Part shown: positions 23,746-34,494 of the stretch, piece by piece
How the letters are laid out: each line of letters starts with the position of its first letter
Numbering within the stretch: the first letter of the stretch is position 1
Position numbers and translations under genes: made by a program
Source of the DNA: Porphyrobacter sp.
GTDB taxonomy: Bacteria > Pseudomonadota > Alphaproteobacteria > Sphingomonadales > Sphingomonadaceae
Assembly: GCA_017744315.1 (NCBI GenBank)
Contig: JAGIBN010000005.1
Coordinates: forward strand, 62,001-126,000
Length of the DNA: 64,000 nt
Direction: 5' to 3'
The notes under the pieces: model-generated
What the model was told of the DNA's origin: nothing
Databases searched by the model: none
The model's input: the letters and a program-made list of their open reading frames with translations, nothing else

Positions 23746-25848
23746 TTGAGCGATAGGGTAGAGCGGAGTGGGTTGCGGGTCGATGCGGCCCTGGCGGAGT
23801 TCATCGAGGGAGAGGTGTTGCAACCTCTCGGGCGCGATAGCGCGAAGTTCTGGGCCGGCTTCGCCGAATTGCTCCGCCGCTTTGGTCCGCGCAACCTGGC
23901 GCTGCTCGACAAGCGCGACGCTCTTCAGTCGAAGATCGACCACTGGCACGCGGAGCGACGGGGCAAGCCGCACGATCCCGCCGCCTATCGCGGCTTTCTC
24001 GAAGAGATCGGCTACCTTGTCCCAGAACCAGAGGCGTTCACCGTCGGCACCACCAATGTCGACGCGGAAATCGCGGCCATGGCCGGTCCTCAGCTGGTCG
24101 TCCCGGCGCTCAACGCGCGGTTCGTGCTCAACGCCGCCAACGCCCGGTGGGGCAGCCTCTACGACGCCTACTACGGCACCGACGCCCTGCCTCAGGCACC
24201 AGCCGCCGAGGTTTCGGGCTATGATCCCAAGCGTGGCGAAGCCGTGATCGCGGCGGCCCGGGCCTTCCTCGACCTGGCGGTCCCGCTTTTGAACTTGAGT
24301 TGGTCGGAGATCACCGGCCCGGAGAGCCTCCCGCTATGCGAGCCGACCCAATATGTCGGCCGCACCGAGAAGGGCGTCGTATTCTGCCACAACGGCCTGC
24401 ACATCGAGGTCCTGTTCGATCGCGGGCATCCGATCGGCCAATCCGATCCAGCGGGCATCGCCGACGTCAGGCTGGAAGCCGCGCTGACAACGATCGTCGA
24501 CCTCGAAGATTCGATTGCCGCTGTCGATGGCGAGGACAAGCTCGCCGCCTATCGCAATTGGCTCGGCGTGATCCGCGGCGATCTCGAGGCAAGTTTCGAC
24601 AAGGGTGGCAAGACTCTGACGCGGTCGCTGGAAGATGACGTCGTCGTTACCTGCGCAGATGGCAGCACGCGCGACTTGCCGGGTCGTAGTCTGCTGTTCG
24701 TGCGCAATGTCGGGCACCTGATGACCAACCCGGCGATCTTACAGGTCGGCGAAGCCGAGGTGCCGGAGGGCATTCTCGACGCGGTCGTCACCTCCGCCAT
24801 TGGCGCCTTGGATGTCGAGGGCCACAGCCGCTGGCGCAACAGTCAGTGCGGCAGCATCTACATCGTGAAGCCCAAGATGCACGGGCCAGAGGAAGCCGCT
24901 TTCACCAATGACCTGTTCGATGCGGTCGAGGACTTGCTTGGTCTGAAGCGTCACACGATCAAGGTCGGGGTGATGGACGAGGAGCGGCGGACGAGCGCCA
25001 ATCTCGCGGCCTGCATCGAGGCGGTGAAGGACCGGATCGTGTTCATCAACACCGGCTTCCTCGACCGCACGGGGGACGAGATCCACACCTCGATGCGCGC
25101 CGGTCCGATGGTGCGCAAGGGCGCGATGAAGCAGTCGGTCTGGCTCGATGCCTACGAGAAGCGCAACGTTGCCATTGGCCTCGCCTGCGGGCTTTCGGGT
25201 AAGGCGCAGATCGGCAAGGGCATGTGGGCAGCGCCCGATCGGATGCGGGCCATGCTCGAGGAGAAGGGCGGACACCTCCAGGCGGGAGCCAATACCGCTT
25301 GGGTTCCTTCACCTACCGCAGCGGTGCTCCATGCGTTGCACTACCACGCCACCGACGTGTTCGAAGTTCAACCCCGGCTGAGCCCGGCGCCCGGCCTCGA
25401 CGCGCTGCTGACCTTGCCCCTGGCCGAGGGCGTGAACTGGAGCGAGGCGGAGATTGCCGAAGAGCTCGATAACAATTGCCAAGGCCTGCTCGGCTATGTC
25501 GTACGCTGGATTGACCAGGGCATCGGCTGCTCCAAGGTGCCAGACATCAACGACATCGGGCTGATGGAAGATCGCGCGACGCTGCGCATCTCCAGCCAGC
25601 ACCTCGCCAACTGGTTGCTCCACGGCGTTGTCAGCCAACCGCAGGTCATGGGCGCCCTCAAGCGCATGGCCGTGCGGGTCGACGGGCAGAACGCCGGTGA
25701 CCCTGCCTATCGCCCGATGGAGGGCAACTGGAACACCGACCCGGCGTTCCTCGCGGCAGTCGACCTGGTGTTCAAGGGGCTCGATCAGCCGAACGGCTAT
25801 ACCGAGCCCCTGCTCCACGCCTGGCGCCGCAAGGTGAAGGCCAGCTAG
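23746..25848 (+). CDS. glcB: Malate synthase G
   Basis: 700 residues from a TTG at 23746, preceded by a strong AGGAAGGAG site five bases away; the longer upstream frame runs over the M20 gene and is shadow. The isoform-G plan is clear: [55 protein letters not shown] and the catalytic-base region [15 protein letters not shown]. It condenses glyoxylate with acetyl-CoA to malate, feeding two-carbon compounds into central metabolism. Use of TTG in so large a core gene is noteworthy. Confidence 0.95.
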   Translation: MSDRVERSGLRVDAALAEFIEGEVLQPLGRDSAKFWAGFAELLRRFGPRNLALLDKRDALQSKIDHWHAERRGKPHDPAAYRGFLEEIGYLVPEPEAFTVGTTNVDAEIAAMAGPQLVVPALNARFVLNAANARWGSLYDAYYGTDALPQAPAAEVSGYDPKRGEAVIAAARAFLDLAVPLLNLSWSEITGPESLPLCEPTQYVGRTEKGVVFCHNGLHIEVLFDRGHPIGQSDPAGIADVRLEAALTTIVDLEDSIAAVDGEDKLAAYRNWLGVIRGDLEASFDKGGKTLTRSLEDDVVVTCADGSTRDLPGRSLLFVRNVGHLMTNPAILQVGEAEVPEGILDAVVTSAIGALDVEGHSRWRNSQCGSIYIVKPKMHGPEEAAFTNDLFDAVEDLLGLKRHTIKVGVMDEERRTSANLAACIEAVKDRIVFINTGFLDRTGDEIHTSMRAGPMVRKGAMKQSVWLDAYEKRNVAIGLACGLSGKAQIGKGMWAAPDRMRAMLEEKGGHLQAGANTAWVPSPTAAVLHALHYHATDVFEVQPRLSPAPGLDALLTLPLAEGVNWSEAEIAEELDNNCQGLLGYVVRWIDQGIGCSKVPDINDIGLMEDRATLRISSQHLANWLLHGVVSQPQVMGALKRMAVRVDGQNAGDPAYRPMEGNWNTDPAFLAAVDLVFKGLDQPNGYTEPLLHAWRRKVKAS

Positions 25849-25863
25849 CCAGCTTCCGGCCGC

Positions 25864-27522
25864 CTAGTGGGCGGCCGGGGCCTTGGGAGCCATCAGTTCA
25901 AGCAGGCGGATGGCGATTTCGCGTTCGCCCATGATCACCTGATCGACACCCGCCTGCAGGAGGTGGTCCACCTCGTTGTCGGAGTGCGCGCGGGCGTAGA
26001 TGGTGATCTCGGGATTCAGCTTGCGCGCCTGATCGGCAATGGCGCCCGCCTCGAAGCCCTCGGGTATGGCAATCACCAGCCGCTTGGCATCTTCGATCCC
26101 CGCCTCGAGCAGCACTGAAGGGGACGCGGCATTGCCCATGACTACCGGCAGTCCGTCTTCGGCAGCCAGCCGGGCCACGTCGGCTTCGTCTTCCACCACG
26201 ACGACCGCGCGACCGGCCTTCTTCGCCCCTTGGCCGACCAGGCTTCCGACGCGGCCATAACCGATGAGCAGGGTATGTTCCTTGCGCTCTTCCTGGCGTT
26301 GGCGCTCGACCTCGCGGGCTTCGGCGACCGCGGCCTTCTTGGCGGCACCGACCCGGCCGGCGACGGCAGTGAACACGAACGGGTTCGCGAAGATCGAGAG
26401 GATGGCGCCTGCCAGGATCAGGTCACGGCCCTCTGGGGGCAGGATACCGAGATTGGTGCCGAGACCAGCCAGGATGAAGGAGAACTCGCCGATCTGGGCG
26501 AGGCTGGCGGAAATCGTCAGCGCCGTCCGCGTCGGGTGGCCGAAGAAGCGCACGATGGCGAAGGCAGCGAGCGACTTGCCGAAGATGATGATCGCCACGG
26601 TTGCGAGCAGGGGCCAGGGTTGCTCGATCACTACGGCGGGATCGAACAGCATCCCGACAGAGACGAAGAACAACACCGCGAACGCGTCGCGCAGCGGCAG
26701 GGTTTCTTCAGCGGCGCGGCGACTCAACTGGGATTCGCCCAGGATCATGCCTGCAAAGAAGGCTCCGAGCGCAAACGAAACGTCGAACACATAGGCCGCG
26801 CCGAACGCCACACCCAGGGCGATCGCCAGGACAGCCAAGCGGAACAACTCGCGCGAACCGGTGTGAGCGACCCAATGCAAGGCGGCCGGTATCAGGCGTC
26901 GGGCCACGATCAGCATGAAAGCGATGAAGCCGCCGACCTTGAGTACCGTTATGCCAAAGGTGGTCGCGATCGAGGCGCCGTCCATCGCGTCTGCGGTTAC
27001 CATGCTGGCGATCGGTGGCAGCAGCACGAGAGTCAGCACCATCGCGAGGTCTTCGACGATCAACCATCCGACGGCGATGCGTCCGCGCTCGGTGTTGATG
27101 AGATCGCGGGCCTGCATTGCCCGCAGCAATACGACGGTACTCGCAACCGAGAGCGCGAGGCCGAAAACCAGGCCGGACAGGATCGACCAGCCGAGGAAGT
27201 GGGCCAATGCCAGGCCCAGCAGCGTCGCCACCGCGATCTGCGTCAACGCGCCGGGAATTGCGATCTTTCGGACTGACAGGAGGTCCCGCAAGGAGAAGTG
27301 CAGGCCAACGCCGAACATCAGCAGGATCACGCCGAGCTCGGCCAGTTCGTTGGCGAGGCTGGTGTCGGCGACAAAGCCAGGTGTGAAGGGCCCGACGATG
27401 ACGCCCGCGAAGAGGTAGCCCGCAACAGGGGACACACGCAGGCGATGCGCCAGCGCTCCCATGAAGAACGCTACGACAAGGCCGGCGACAATCGTCCCGA
27501 TCAGGGGGGTGTGGTGTGGCAA
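25864..27522 (-). CDS. ybaL: YbaL-type cation:proton antiporter (CPA2 family)
   Basis: 552 residues. About twelve membrane helices fill 1-395 (VSPVAGYLFAGVIVGPFTPG and FDVSFALGAFFAGMILGES are family hallmarks), then a linker rich in charged residues and an RCK/TrkA-N domain (about 415-535) with the nucleotide motif LLIGYGRVGSLVGQ. This is the Kef/YbaL layout: a K+ or Na+/H+ exchanger gated by nucleotide or redox ligands. It converges with glcB, 15 bases between stops. Confidence 0.9.
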   Translation of the reverse strand: MPHHTPLIGTIVAGLVVAFFMGALAHRLRVSPVAGYLFAGVIVGPFTPGFVADTSLANELAELGVILLMFGVGLHFSLRDLLSVRKIAIPGALTQIAVATLLGLALAHFLGWSILSGLVFGLALSVASTVVLLRAMQARDLINTERGRIAVGWLIVEDLAMVLTLVLLPPIASMVTADAMDGASIATTFGITVLKVGGFIAFMLIVARRLIPAALHWVAHTGSRELFRLAVLAIALGVAFGAAYVFDVSFALGAFFAGMILGESQLSRRAAEETLPLRDAFAVLFFVSVGMLFDPAVVIEQPWPLLATVAIIIFGKSLAAFAIVRFFGHPTRTALTISASLAQIGEFSFILAGLGTNLGILPPEGRDLILAGAILSIFANPFVFTAVAGRVGAAKKAAVAEAREVERQRQEERKEHTLLIGYGRVGSLVGQGAKKAGRAVVVVEDEADVARLAAEDGLPVVMGNAASPSVLLEAGIEDAKRLVIAIPEGFEAGAIADQARKLNPEITIYARAHSDNEVDHLLQAGVDQVIMGEREIAIRLLELMAPKAPAAH

Positions 27523-27764
27523 GTGCTTCTCCTGGCTTCGCGAGACCCTGAAACCTCGCGGAATCTTTCACTGTACGACGAGGGGACGAGCGCAGCGCGA
27601 AATGTTTCCGCGGCTCTCGGACCCGTCGATGGTGCAGGCGCGCGCCAAAAGTGCGGCCCGCATCGCTTTTCGATCATGTTAAATCTCCAAACCGAGCCGC
27701 GTGGACCTGCAGTCTGGTGCGGGCATGGCGAGGAAGAGGCCTAGCCGTGCCGAGGGACGCGAGA

Positions 27765-28136
27765 TCAGGCCGCCGGTGGGGCCCGCGGTCCATTTGCGCG
27801 AATGGATGTCGCTCGGCCGAAGCTCTCAAGCGCGATGTGAGCGTAGGGTTCCCCGGTCACCAACTCGAAGTTGGGAAGGATCAGGATGGGCTCGATCGTT
27901 GCCTGAAGCGGCGTCCAGTCGAGCTGGTGATCGAGCGGTGTCTTTCGATCGAGTGAGGCCTTGGCCGCCGAAATGCGCGGCTTCTTGGGGCTTACTACGA
28001 CCGAGTAGGTCGCTGGGTCGAACGCGGATCCGATGATCCTGGTGCGGGCATGCCCCGTGGTCGGCACCGCCGAAATCAGGACGACCAGCAGCATTAGCCA
28101 GCCCACGATCGTGGGCCGGCGAACGTCCGGCGTCAT
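27765..28136 (-). CDS. Small secreted protein of unknown function
   Basis: 123 residues from the ATG at 28136, where GAGG lies eight bases upstream (an earlier ATG at 28154 is weaker). A signal peptide is visible (VGWLMLLVVLISAVPTTGHA). The mature part starts RTRIIGSAFDPATYSVVVSPKKP and ends in a proline/alanine tail. I do not recognise the family. The 242 bases between this gene and the antiporter hold nothing I can name. Confidence 0.6.
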   Translation of the reverse strand: MTPDVRRPTIVGWLMLLVVLISAVPTTGHARTRIIGSAFDPATYSVVVSPKKPRISAAKASLDRKTPLDHQLDWTPLQATIEPILILPNFELVTGEPYAHIALESFGRATSIRANGPRAPPAA

Positions 28137-28429
28137 GAGAATGCCTCGGTGCATGCCTAAGAAGTAAGTGATCCGTCCCGGATTGCGAACCGGAAATTCC
28201 GTACCCTCGTCAGAGGCTGGCTCGTTAGGGAGCGGTTCATGTTCGGTCGGGCACGAAAATTACGCCCACTGCCCAGTGAGCGAAATTACATATCGAGTAT
28301 CTTTCGTAACTTGTTTGATAGATGCGTTTGTAACCAGATTTCTGCCTTGCGTTAACTTACGCGCTGTGCGAGGCGCGCCGCCGGGTCAGCTCGGTACAGG
28401 TTTTGCACCAGCTTTTTGGGGGAAGTTTT
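28137..28429. other. Intergenic region with a low-GC core
   Basis: Divergent spacer between the small secreted protein and the next + strand gene. Bases 28240-28360 are clearly AT-richer than the window average and include an imperfect palindrome GCGTTAACTTACGC at 28349-28362. It probably carries promoters for one or both neighbours; I could not settle on -35/-10 pairs. Confidence 0.4.
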
Positions 28430-28765
28430 GTGAGTAATGAATCCGCGCTCGTCCTGGACGGGCGGCCGGAGCCGACTGACGAAGCGGGTTCGGCTCTATC
28501 GAAGCCCAGTGCGGCGGGATCGTTTCCCGAGCTCAATCGCGGCGAGCGTAATGCTTTGCGGGCCTACTGGCCTTTCCAGGAATTCGAACCTCTGTCGAAA
28601 CGCGTGCGCATCGGCCTGCCAAGCATGCACGGCCTCGTTGCAAAGGGTTTGGTCGAAGAAGGACCGGCTGGAGTATTCGGCCCGACCTTTCGGCTAACCG
28701 ATCGCGGACGGACGTTGACGCTTGCCCTGGCGGGCCTGGGGGGCGAGCGGCCGAGATTCGGCTGA
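28430..28765 (+). CDS. Small unknown protein, possibly winged-helix-like
   Basis: 111 residues from a GTG at 28430, seven bases after GGGGGA. After a disordered Pro/Ser-rich start, residues about 45-105 (RGERNALRAYW, MHGLVAKGLVEEG, TFRLTDRGRTLTLAL) have the helix-helix-wing rhythm of short winged-helix proteins: a helix-turn-helix-like LVAKGLVEE followed by a basic RLTDRGR hairpin. No named family is recognised. It converges with rsmA, five bases apart. Confidence 0.6.
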   Translation: MSNESALVLDGRPEPTDEAGSALSKPSAAGSFPELNRGERNALRAYWPFQEFEPLSKRVRIGLPSMHGLVAKGLVEEGPAGVFGPTFRLTDRGRTLTLALAGLGGERPRFG

Positions 28766-28770
28766 AGCCC

Positions 28771-29613
28771 TCAAGCCGTCAATTCGCGGGCGACCGAAAC
28801 GAATTCAGCGACGCTCAGCGTTTCAGCACGACGCGTCGGATCAACTCCCAGGCTTTCGAGGGCCTCAAGCGCCCCTGGGATGCCCTTCAGGCTTTGGCGG
28901 AGCATCTTGCGGCGTTGACCGAAGGCGGCCTCGGTCAGTTTCTCCAGGACCTTGGCGCTGATGCCAGCTGGCGCCTCAGCCGGTGTAACATGCACGATAG
29001 CGCTCATGACTTTGGGCGGTGGAGTAAACGCGCTGCGGTGCACTTTCATGGCGAACTTGGCGTTCGAACGCCACTGCGCCAGGATCGCCAGCCGCCCATA
29101 AGCACTGCTGTCGGGCGCGGCGACGACGCGTTGTGCCACCTCCTGTTGAAACATCAGCGTCAGGCTGGTCCATTTCGGAGGCCATTGCTCTCCGCCTAGC
29201 CAGCCCGTGAACAACGCGGTGCCGACGTTGTACGGCAGGTTCGAGGCAATCGCGTAAGGCTCGCCCATGAGTTCGTCATGATTGAGTTTGAGGGCGTCCC
29301 CTTCGATCACCCGCAACCGGCCGGGAAAGGCCTCTCCCAGCTCGGCGAGCGCGGGAAGGCAGCGGCGATCCATCTCGATGGCGGTCACTCTCGCTCCCGC
29401 GCGCAACAAGGCCCGCGTCAGCCCGCCGGGGCCGGGTCCGATTTCCAGGACGGCGTGATCCTGCAGGTCGCCGGGAATGGCGGCTATCCGGGCGAGCAGT
29501 TGTTCGTCCAGCAGGAAGTTCTGGCCGAGCGCTTTCGAGGCGCTCAGCCCATGGGCGGCAATGACCTCCCGCAGAGGGGGAAGGACAGGAATAGGCGCGG
29601 TGGCGGAACTCAC
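28771..29613 (-). CDS. rsmA: 16S rRNA (adenine1518/1519-N6)-dimethyltransferase
   Basis: 280 residues with a GTG start overlapping the pdxA stop (GTGA). ALGQNFLLD, the SAM motif [12 protein letters not shown], the catalytic NLPYNVGT and the C-terminal [14 protein letters not shown] are all diagnostic of RsmA/KsgA. It dimethylates two adenines in 16S helix 45 late in small-subunit assembly. Last gene of lptD-surA-pdxA-rsmA. Confidence 0.96.
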   Translation of the reverse strand: MSSATAPIPVLPPLREVIAAHGLSASKALGQNFLLDEQLLARIAAIPGDLQDHAVLEIGPGPGGLTRALLRAGARVTAIEMDRRCLPALAELGEAFPGRLRVIEGDALKLNHDELMGEPYAIASNLPYNVGTALFTGWLGGEQWPPKWTSLTLMFQQEVAQRVVAAPDSSAYGRLAILAQWRSNAKFAMKVHRSAFTPPPKVMSAIVHVTPAEAPAGISAKVLEKLTEAAFGQRRKMLRQSLKGIPGALEALESLGVDPTRRAETLSVAEFVSVARELTA

Positions 29614-30593
29614 TGGCCGCTCCGACGCTCTGCCATTTCGCCGGCCATCCGGATCGCGGCGATCATCGCGTCGGGCCGGGCGGCTCCCGTTCCGGCGATA
29701 CCGAAGGCCGTGCCGTGATCGGGCGAAGTGCGGATGATGGGTAAACCCAGGGTCACATTGACGCCCTGGTCGAAGTCGAGCGTTTTCAACGGAATAAGAG
29801 CCTGGTCGTGATACATCGCGATCGCGACGTCATAGCTGCCTCGTGCGTGCGCTGTGAAAAGCGCGTCGGCCGGATGGGGGCCCGTCGCCTCGATACCTGC
29901 GGCCCGCAAGGCGGCGATGGCCGGGGCAATGATCTCGATCTCCTCACGCCCCATCCTGCCGCTTTCGCCGGCATGCGGATTGAGACCGCAGATCGCGATC
30001 CGGGGGGCGGCAATGCCGAAATCCTGCCGAAGGGCTTTGTCGACAATCGTCGCGCGGCGGCAGATGAGGTCGGCCGAGATACGCCCCGATACCTCGCTCA
30101 GGGCGCAATGCACTGTCAGCGGCACGGTTCGCAGCTGTGGGCCCGCCAGCATCATCACCGCGTCATCTGCGGCAACGCCGCTGGCGGCGGCGACGAATTC
30201 GGTCTGGCCTGGGAATGCAAAGCCGACCTTGGCCAATTCCGACTTCGCAATCGGTCCGGTGACGATGGCTCCTGCCTCCCCCGAAACGACGAGCGCGCCA
30301 GCCGCTTCGAGCGAACTGAGAGCCAGCCTTGCGCCGCTCTCGTCCGGTTCACCGGGATGGTATTCGCTGTCCGGTCCGCCAAGAACGGGCAGGGCATTGG
30401 GGAATGCCTCGAGCGCCAGCGCTGGGTGATCGATGATCGCGAGGGGGACCTTGAGCCCCCGCTGCGCCGCCGCTGCCTTCAGCACGCCCACGCCGCCCAC
30501 GACAAAGAACGGAGGCAGATGCTCTTCGCCGCGCCTTGTCCAGGCTTCGCATATGACTTCGGGGCCGATGCCCGCCGGGTCGCCAAGCGACAC
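29610..30593 (-). CDS. pdxA: 4-hydroxythreonine-4-phosphate dehydrogenase
   Basis: 327 residues. [52 protein letters not shown] and [11 protein letters not shown] match PdxA, which makes the aminoacetone precursor of pyridoxal phosphate. The only standard start is GTG at 30593; codons before it spell KPLA, which most PdxA proteins have after their Met, so the annotated start probably shortens the usual N-terminus by a few residues. It starts 19 bases after surA. Confidence 0.95.
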   Translation of the reverse strand: MSLGDPAGIGPEVICEAWTRRGEEHLPPFFVVGGVGVLKAAAAQRGLKVPLAIIDHPALALEAFPNALPVLGGPDSEYHPGEPDESGARLALSSLEAAGALVVSGEAGAIVTGPIAKSELAKVGFAFPGQTEFVAAASGVAADDAVMMLAGPQLRTVPLTVHCALSEVSGRISADLICRRATIVDKALRQDFGIAAPRIAICGLNPHAGESGRMGREEIEIIAPAIAALRAAGIEATGPHPADALFTAHARGSYDVAIAMYHDQALIPLKTLDFDQGVNVTLGLPIIRTSPDHGTAFGIAGTGAARPDAMIAAIRMAGEMAERRSGQ

Positions 30594-30612
30594 GGCGAGT
30601 GGCTTCGCACGC

Positions 30613-31962
30613 TTAGTTATATTCGATCACCGCGTCGCGCCGAAGGTCGCGCAAGTAGCGCTGTGCCCGGCGGTTGATGCGTTCGTCCTCGAGTTGCGAC
30701 ATCAGCGCCTCGGTATCCGGACCGGCCGCACCGGCCGGATCGTCGCGGCCGCAGAGCAGTAGGACACGTACACCGTCCTCGAGCGTCCCGAAGGGCGGGG
30801 TCGCCTGGCCGACGCTAAGGTCGAGAAGGATCGGCTGCAACGCTTCAGGAAGCGAACGAATGGCAATGCCGTCGTTCGATACGACCTGGGCTCCGAGCGT
30901 GGCGGCTACGCTTTCGGCTTCGCCGCATCCGCGGATCTTGCCCACGCCATCAGCAAACGCCTTTGCGCGAACCTGAGCGTCTTCCTTTGAAATGCCGGCC
31001 GGGAAATCGAGCGAGATTTGCTTCAGGCTGAGCAGGGCATCGCGCGGATCGGCCATGCCGACCTGGCGCTTGTCGATCAGGTAGAGGATCGAAAAGCCGC
31101 CGGGAATCTCGACCGGTCCGACCAACTGACCCGGCTGCAATTCGCGAGCGACGTTTTCGAGCTGCTGGTTCTGCAGCTGTTCAATGCGGATCCAGCCGAG
31201 GTCGCCGCCGACTGCCGCGGTCGAAGCTTCGGAGAACTGACGGGCATAGGCGACGAAGCTGCCACCAGCGCGAAGCTGCTCCATGATCCGGCGGGCGTTC
31301 TGATTGACCGCATCGCGAGTTGCAGGTGTGGCCGAGAGATAGATCTCGCCTATCCGATACTCAGCGGTACCCTTGGAAGCCTGGAGACGCTCGAACAGTT
31401 CGTTCACTTCGCCTTCCGACACGTTCACGTAGGGGGCGACGTTGCGACGAAGCAGACGATCCCAGGCGAGTTCGCCCTTGATCTGGCGCTTGAGCGAAGC
31501 CGGCGATGAACCGATCGAGCCGAGATACCGCGTCATCTCTGCGTCCGAGCGCCTGAAGCGTTCGGACGAGAGGCGGTTGTAGGTCGAATTCACCTCGTCG
31601 TCGGAAACGCCGATTTCCTGGGCATCTGCCTCCTGGATCTGCAGCGTTTCGTCGATCAGGTTGCGGAGCACCTGCAGCCGGAGATGCTTGACCTCGTCGG
31701 CTGAAGGCTTCGCTTCGTTCGCCGCGATGATCAGCGCCACACGCTGGTCGACGTCGGTGCCGGTGATGATGGTGCCGTTGACCGTCGCGGTGGCCCGACG
31801 CTTCGCATCCTCGCGATTGAGGATGATGATATTGTCAGGGATGTTGAACGCGTCGGAAGAGCTGGCTTCGGCCGGCTCCTGCGCAATGGCCGCCGTGTAG
31901 AGCCCGGCAGAAACTGCCGTCGCAGCCATGAACCATCCGAATTTCTTGGTGAACTTGCTCAA
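30613..31962 (-). CDS. surA: SurA-type periplasmic chaperone/peptidyl-prolyl isomerase
   Basis: 449 residues with a signal peptide (GWFMAATAVSAGLYTAAIAQ), an N-terminal SurA chaperone domain (about 50-185; RNLIDETLQIQEADAQEIGV), one parvulin domain (about 195-300; FSEASTAAVGGDLGWI) and a C-terminal region. E. coli SurA has two parvulin domains; a single clear one is seen here. It escorts outer-membrane proteins through the periplasm. It lies directly after lptD, whose product is a known SurA client. Confidence 0.92.
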   Translation of the reverse strand: MSKFTKKFGWFMAATAVSAGLYTAAIAQEPAEASSSDAFNIPDNIIILNREDAKRRATATVNGTIITGTDVDQRVALIIAANEAKPSADEVKHLRLQVLRNLIDETLQIQEADAQEIGVSDDEVNSTYNRLSSERFRRSDAEMTRYLGSIGSSPASLKRQIKGELAWDRLLRRNVAPYVNVSEGEVNELFERLQASKGTAEYRIGEIYLSATPATRDAVNQNARRIMEQLRAGGSFVAYARQFSEASTAAVGGDLGWIRIEQLQNQQLENVARELQPGQLVGPVEIPGGFSILYLIDKRQVGMADPRDALLSLKQISLDFPAGISKEDAQVRAKAFADGVGKIRGCGEAESVAATLGAQVVSNDGIAIRSLPEALQPILLDLSVGQATPPFGTLEDGVRVLLLCGRDDPAGAAGPDTEALMSQLEDERINRRAQRYLRDLRRDAVIEYN

Positions 31963-32118
31963 TTGCAGGACCCCGTAAAGGATGCGCTATCTGCGCGTCT
32001 CGAAGGCTGGCCACCTACCTCCAGGCGGCTTAACCCTAGCTGAGCCGCGGCGGATAGCGCGTTTGCTGGTGCCTGCCAACGGCGATGCTTGCGGATAGCG
32101 TCGACAAGACCCGAAGTG

Positions 32119-34395
32119 CTAGCGAATGCCGAGATTGCGCAGGGCGAAATAGACGCGGAAACTGTTGCCCTTGTCGGCATCCGCCACCGCGACATAATCG
32201 CGCCGCCAGGTAAACCCGAATTCCAGGCAGTCATCGGCATAGGCGATACCGAGCCTCGTGCGCAGCGGTTCGAATCCGTCCGAGGTGAACGAGGGATCTT
32301 CTTCCGAGTTGGTCAGGTTGACCACCGCGGAGCCGAACACCGACCAGTACTTGGCAAACGCCACGCGACCCGCAGCGCGCAACTCCTCGCGGTCCTGCAG
32401 GTCTTCGAAGTTGAGGTCGATGTCGCGATTGAGGCGGAGGTAGCCCAGCTCGACATAAGTCTCGTCTGAGCCGAGCGTCGCGTCGATCTCGTTGCGCCGA
32501 ACCGCGAAGTTGTCCTTGTCCACGCGGTAGCGGTGGGTGAACTTCACGAAGTCGCGATAACGGATCTCGGTTCGGCCGACCCAGTCGGAAAACTGTTCGG
32601 TCAGCCCGGTGCCGTCGGGAAACAGGGAGGGCTTGTCGGTCAGCCGGTAGGATTGCCCGATCGTGACCTTGGCACGCCAGCTCGGGATCTCGGCCGCCCA
32701 GTCGAGGCCGTAGGTTACTCGCGCGCCATCCTCGACCCGGTCGTAGCCGGGGAAGCGGTTGAGCGCGAAGAGGTTGCTGTCCTCGAGATCGATCGAGCGG
32801 GCATCCTCGTTGGGGATATCGAGGTTCTCGATCGAGGGCGCTGCGGCCAGCTGGACGCGCGGGGTGATGACCTGCGTCCCGCCCATGAAGCTGCCGACGA
32901 ACGGCCACTTCACGTCGATGGCGCCGATGGCGACGCCGCGGGCCTGCCAGCCGTTTCGCCCGCGATAGGCCGGGTTCTCGGTGAGTTCGATGCCGTCCGA
33001 ATGATAGACGTCGCCGCGCAGGTAAGCCGTTGCGGTGACCTCCTGGCCCCAAGGGGTGATGCGGCGCAGGTTCCACTCGGCGCGAGCGAACGCGCGTTGT
33101 GTATCCTGCCCGTCGGTACGGGTGATCGCGAGTGTGTTGGCCTGAAGTTCGAACTGCCCGCCAAGGACAGGGTCGGCGATCCGTCGCCGGTAGTCGATCA
33201 GCGGCAAGGCGATGGGAACCAGGCCCTGAGGCTGCTGGACCAGCAGAAGCTGCGTCACCCAGCCCGAGATCGACAGGTAGCTGTCATCGTCGATCCGCTC
33301 GACATCGATCATCGAGCGCAACCTGTCGTCACGGGTGATGTCGTAACGGCGGGCGAAAGTCCGGTCGAGCGCGAAGCGCAGCGAGCTCGTCACGCTCCAG
33401 TTCGGATCGAGCTGGAATTTCCCGTTGGCGAAGAAATAGCCGCGGATGTCCTTCTCCTCGGTCGGAACCGTGGAGTTGAGCGGGATGCGGGTGCCGTAAG
33501 TCAGGTAGCCCGTGGCCTGGAACGCGCCGCTGTCGGTTAGCTGGCGGTACTGGGCCGAAATCATCGGCACCGCTTCGGTGTAGGCGTAACCGGTCAGCAG
33601 AAGATCGCGATTATCGGCCATATGCCAATAGTAACTGCCGATGACTTCGAGGCCGTTGGACGCGTTGACGCCGACGTCGGGGATCAGGAAGCCGGAGCTC
33701 GGCCCGCCGTCCGCCTGCACGGTTATGCCCGGCAAAGGCAGGATGCGCTTGCCGAACAGTTCGAGGTAGGCGCCATCGAAGCGGATCGTCTTCGTCTCGG
33801 CGTCGTAGCGCACCCGGCGGGCGGTCACCCGCCAACTCGGCTGTTGCGGGCAGCCATCGCCATCGACCACGGGGCACGACGAATACGAGGCGCGCGACAG
33901 CACCACGTCGCCGGTCTCATCGCGGTGACCTTCGGCTGCGGCGAGGCGTCCGCCGGCCCTGAAAGCCAGGAGCAGGTTGCTCATGGCCCCTTCCTTGAGC
34001 TCGTCGGTCAGCTCGAGGCTGTCGGTGAACAGCTGGTTGCCGTCTTCGTCCACGGCGCGGACATTGCCCATCGCCATGATCTGGCCGCTCGTGCGATTCC
34101 ACGAAACGCTATCCGCCCGAACCGAGCGGTCGTCCGATCGCAGGAGCACGTCGCCCGAGGCGGTGACCAGGTCAGAGTTGCTGTCGTATTCGAGGTTATT
34201 GGCTTCGAACTCGACTTCCCGTGGTGTCGCTTCGCTCTGCTTGGCTTCATCGCTTGCGGCGGGTGCCGGCTCATCCTGAGCCAGTGCCGGCAAGGGAACG
34301 CACATCATCGCGGCAATCCCCGCCAGGGCGATCGCGCGGAAACGCCGCAAGTTGCGAAGTTCGGCGTACAATTCTGGCTGCGGGCGGGGGCGCAT
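32119..34395 (-). CDS. lptD: LPS-assembly protein LptD
   Basis: 758 residues from the ATG at 34395 with AGG eight bases upstream; the GTG at 34437 is less likely. Signal peptide (AIALAGIAAMMCVPLPALAQ), LptA-like N-domain (about 45-180; EANNLEYDSNSDLVTASGDV) and a C-terminal outer-membrane barrel ending VYFALRNLGIR. Mature-chain cysteines are few: SSCPVVDGDGC in the N-domain and DDCLEF near the C-terminus, so the disulfide pattern must be simpler than the four-Cys scheme of E. coli. It inserts LPS into the outer leaflet with LptE. Confidence 0.94.
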   Translation of the reverse strand: MRPRPQPELYAELRNLRRFRAIALAGIAAMMCVPLPALAQDEPAPAASDEAKQSEATPREVEFEANNLEYDSNSDLVTASGDVLLRSDDRSVRADSVSWNRTSGQIMAMGNVRAVDEDGNQLFTDSLELTDELKEGAMSNLLLAFRAGGRLAAAEGHRDETGDVVLSRASYSSCPVVDGDGCPQQPSWRVTARRVRYDAETKTIRFDGAYLELFGKRILPLPGITVQADGGPSSGFLIPDVGVNASNGLEVIGSYYWHMADNRDLLLTGYAYTEAVPMISAQYRQLTDSGAFQATGYLTYGTRIPLNSTVPTEEKDIRGYFFANGKFQLDPNWSVTSSLRFALDRTFARRYDITRDDRLRSMIDVERIDDDSYLSISGWVTQLLLVQQPQGLVPIALPLIDYRRRIADPVLGGQFELQANTLAITRTDGQDTQRAFARAEWNLRRITPWGQEVTATAYLRGDVYHSDGIELTENPAYRGRNGWQARGVAIGAIDVKWPFVGSFMGGTQVITPRVQLAAAPSIENLDIPNEDARSIDLEDSNLFALNRFPGYDRVEDGARVTYGLDWAAEIPSWRAKVTIGQSYRLTDKPSLFPDGTGLTEQFSDWVGRTEIRYRDFVKFTHRYRVDKDNFAVRRNEIDATLGSDETYVELGYLRLNRDIDLNFEDLQDREELRAAGRVAFAKYWSVFGSAVVNLTNSEEDPSFTSDGFEPLRTRLGIAYADDCLEFGFTWRRDYVAVADADKGNSFRVYFALRNLGIR

Positions 34396-34494
34396 CGGCT
34401 TGCCTATTGCACCGCTGCTCCCTAACTGCAACGCCACCGAGCAAGTCCTGCGGTATCAACTGCCGCGCCTCCCACACGATCGAGCGGAGAGAGC

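Noticed and set aside
27651-28036. + strand frames opposite the small secreted protein
   Set aside because: No signal or domain; the minus-strand frame has a signal peptide and ribosome site.
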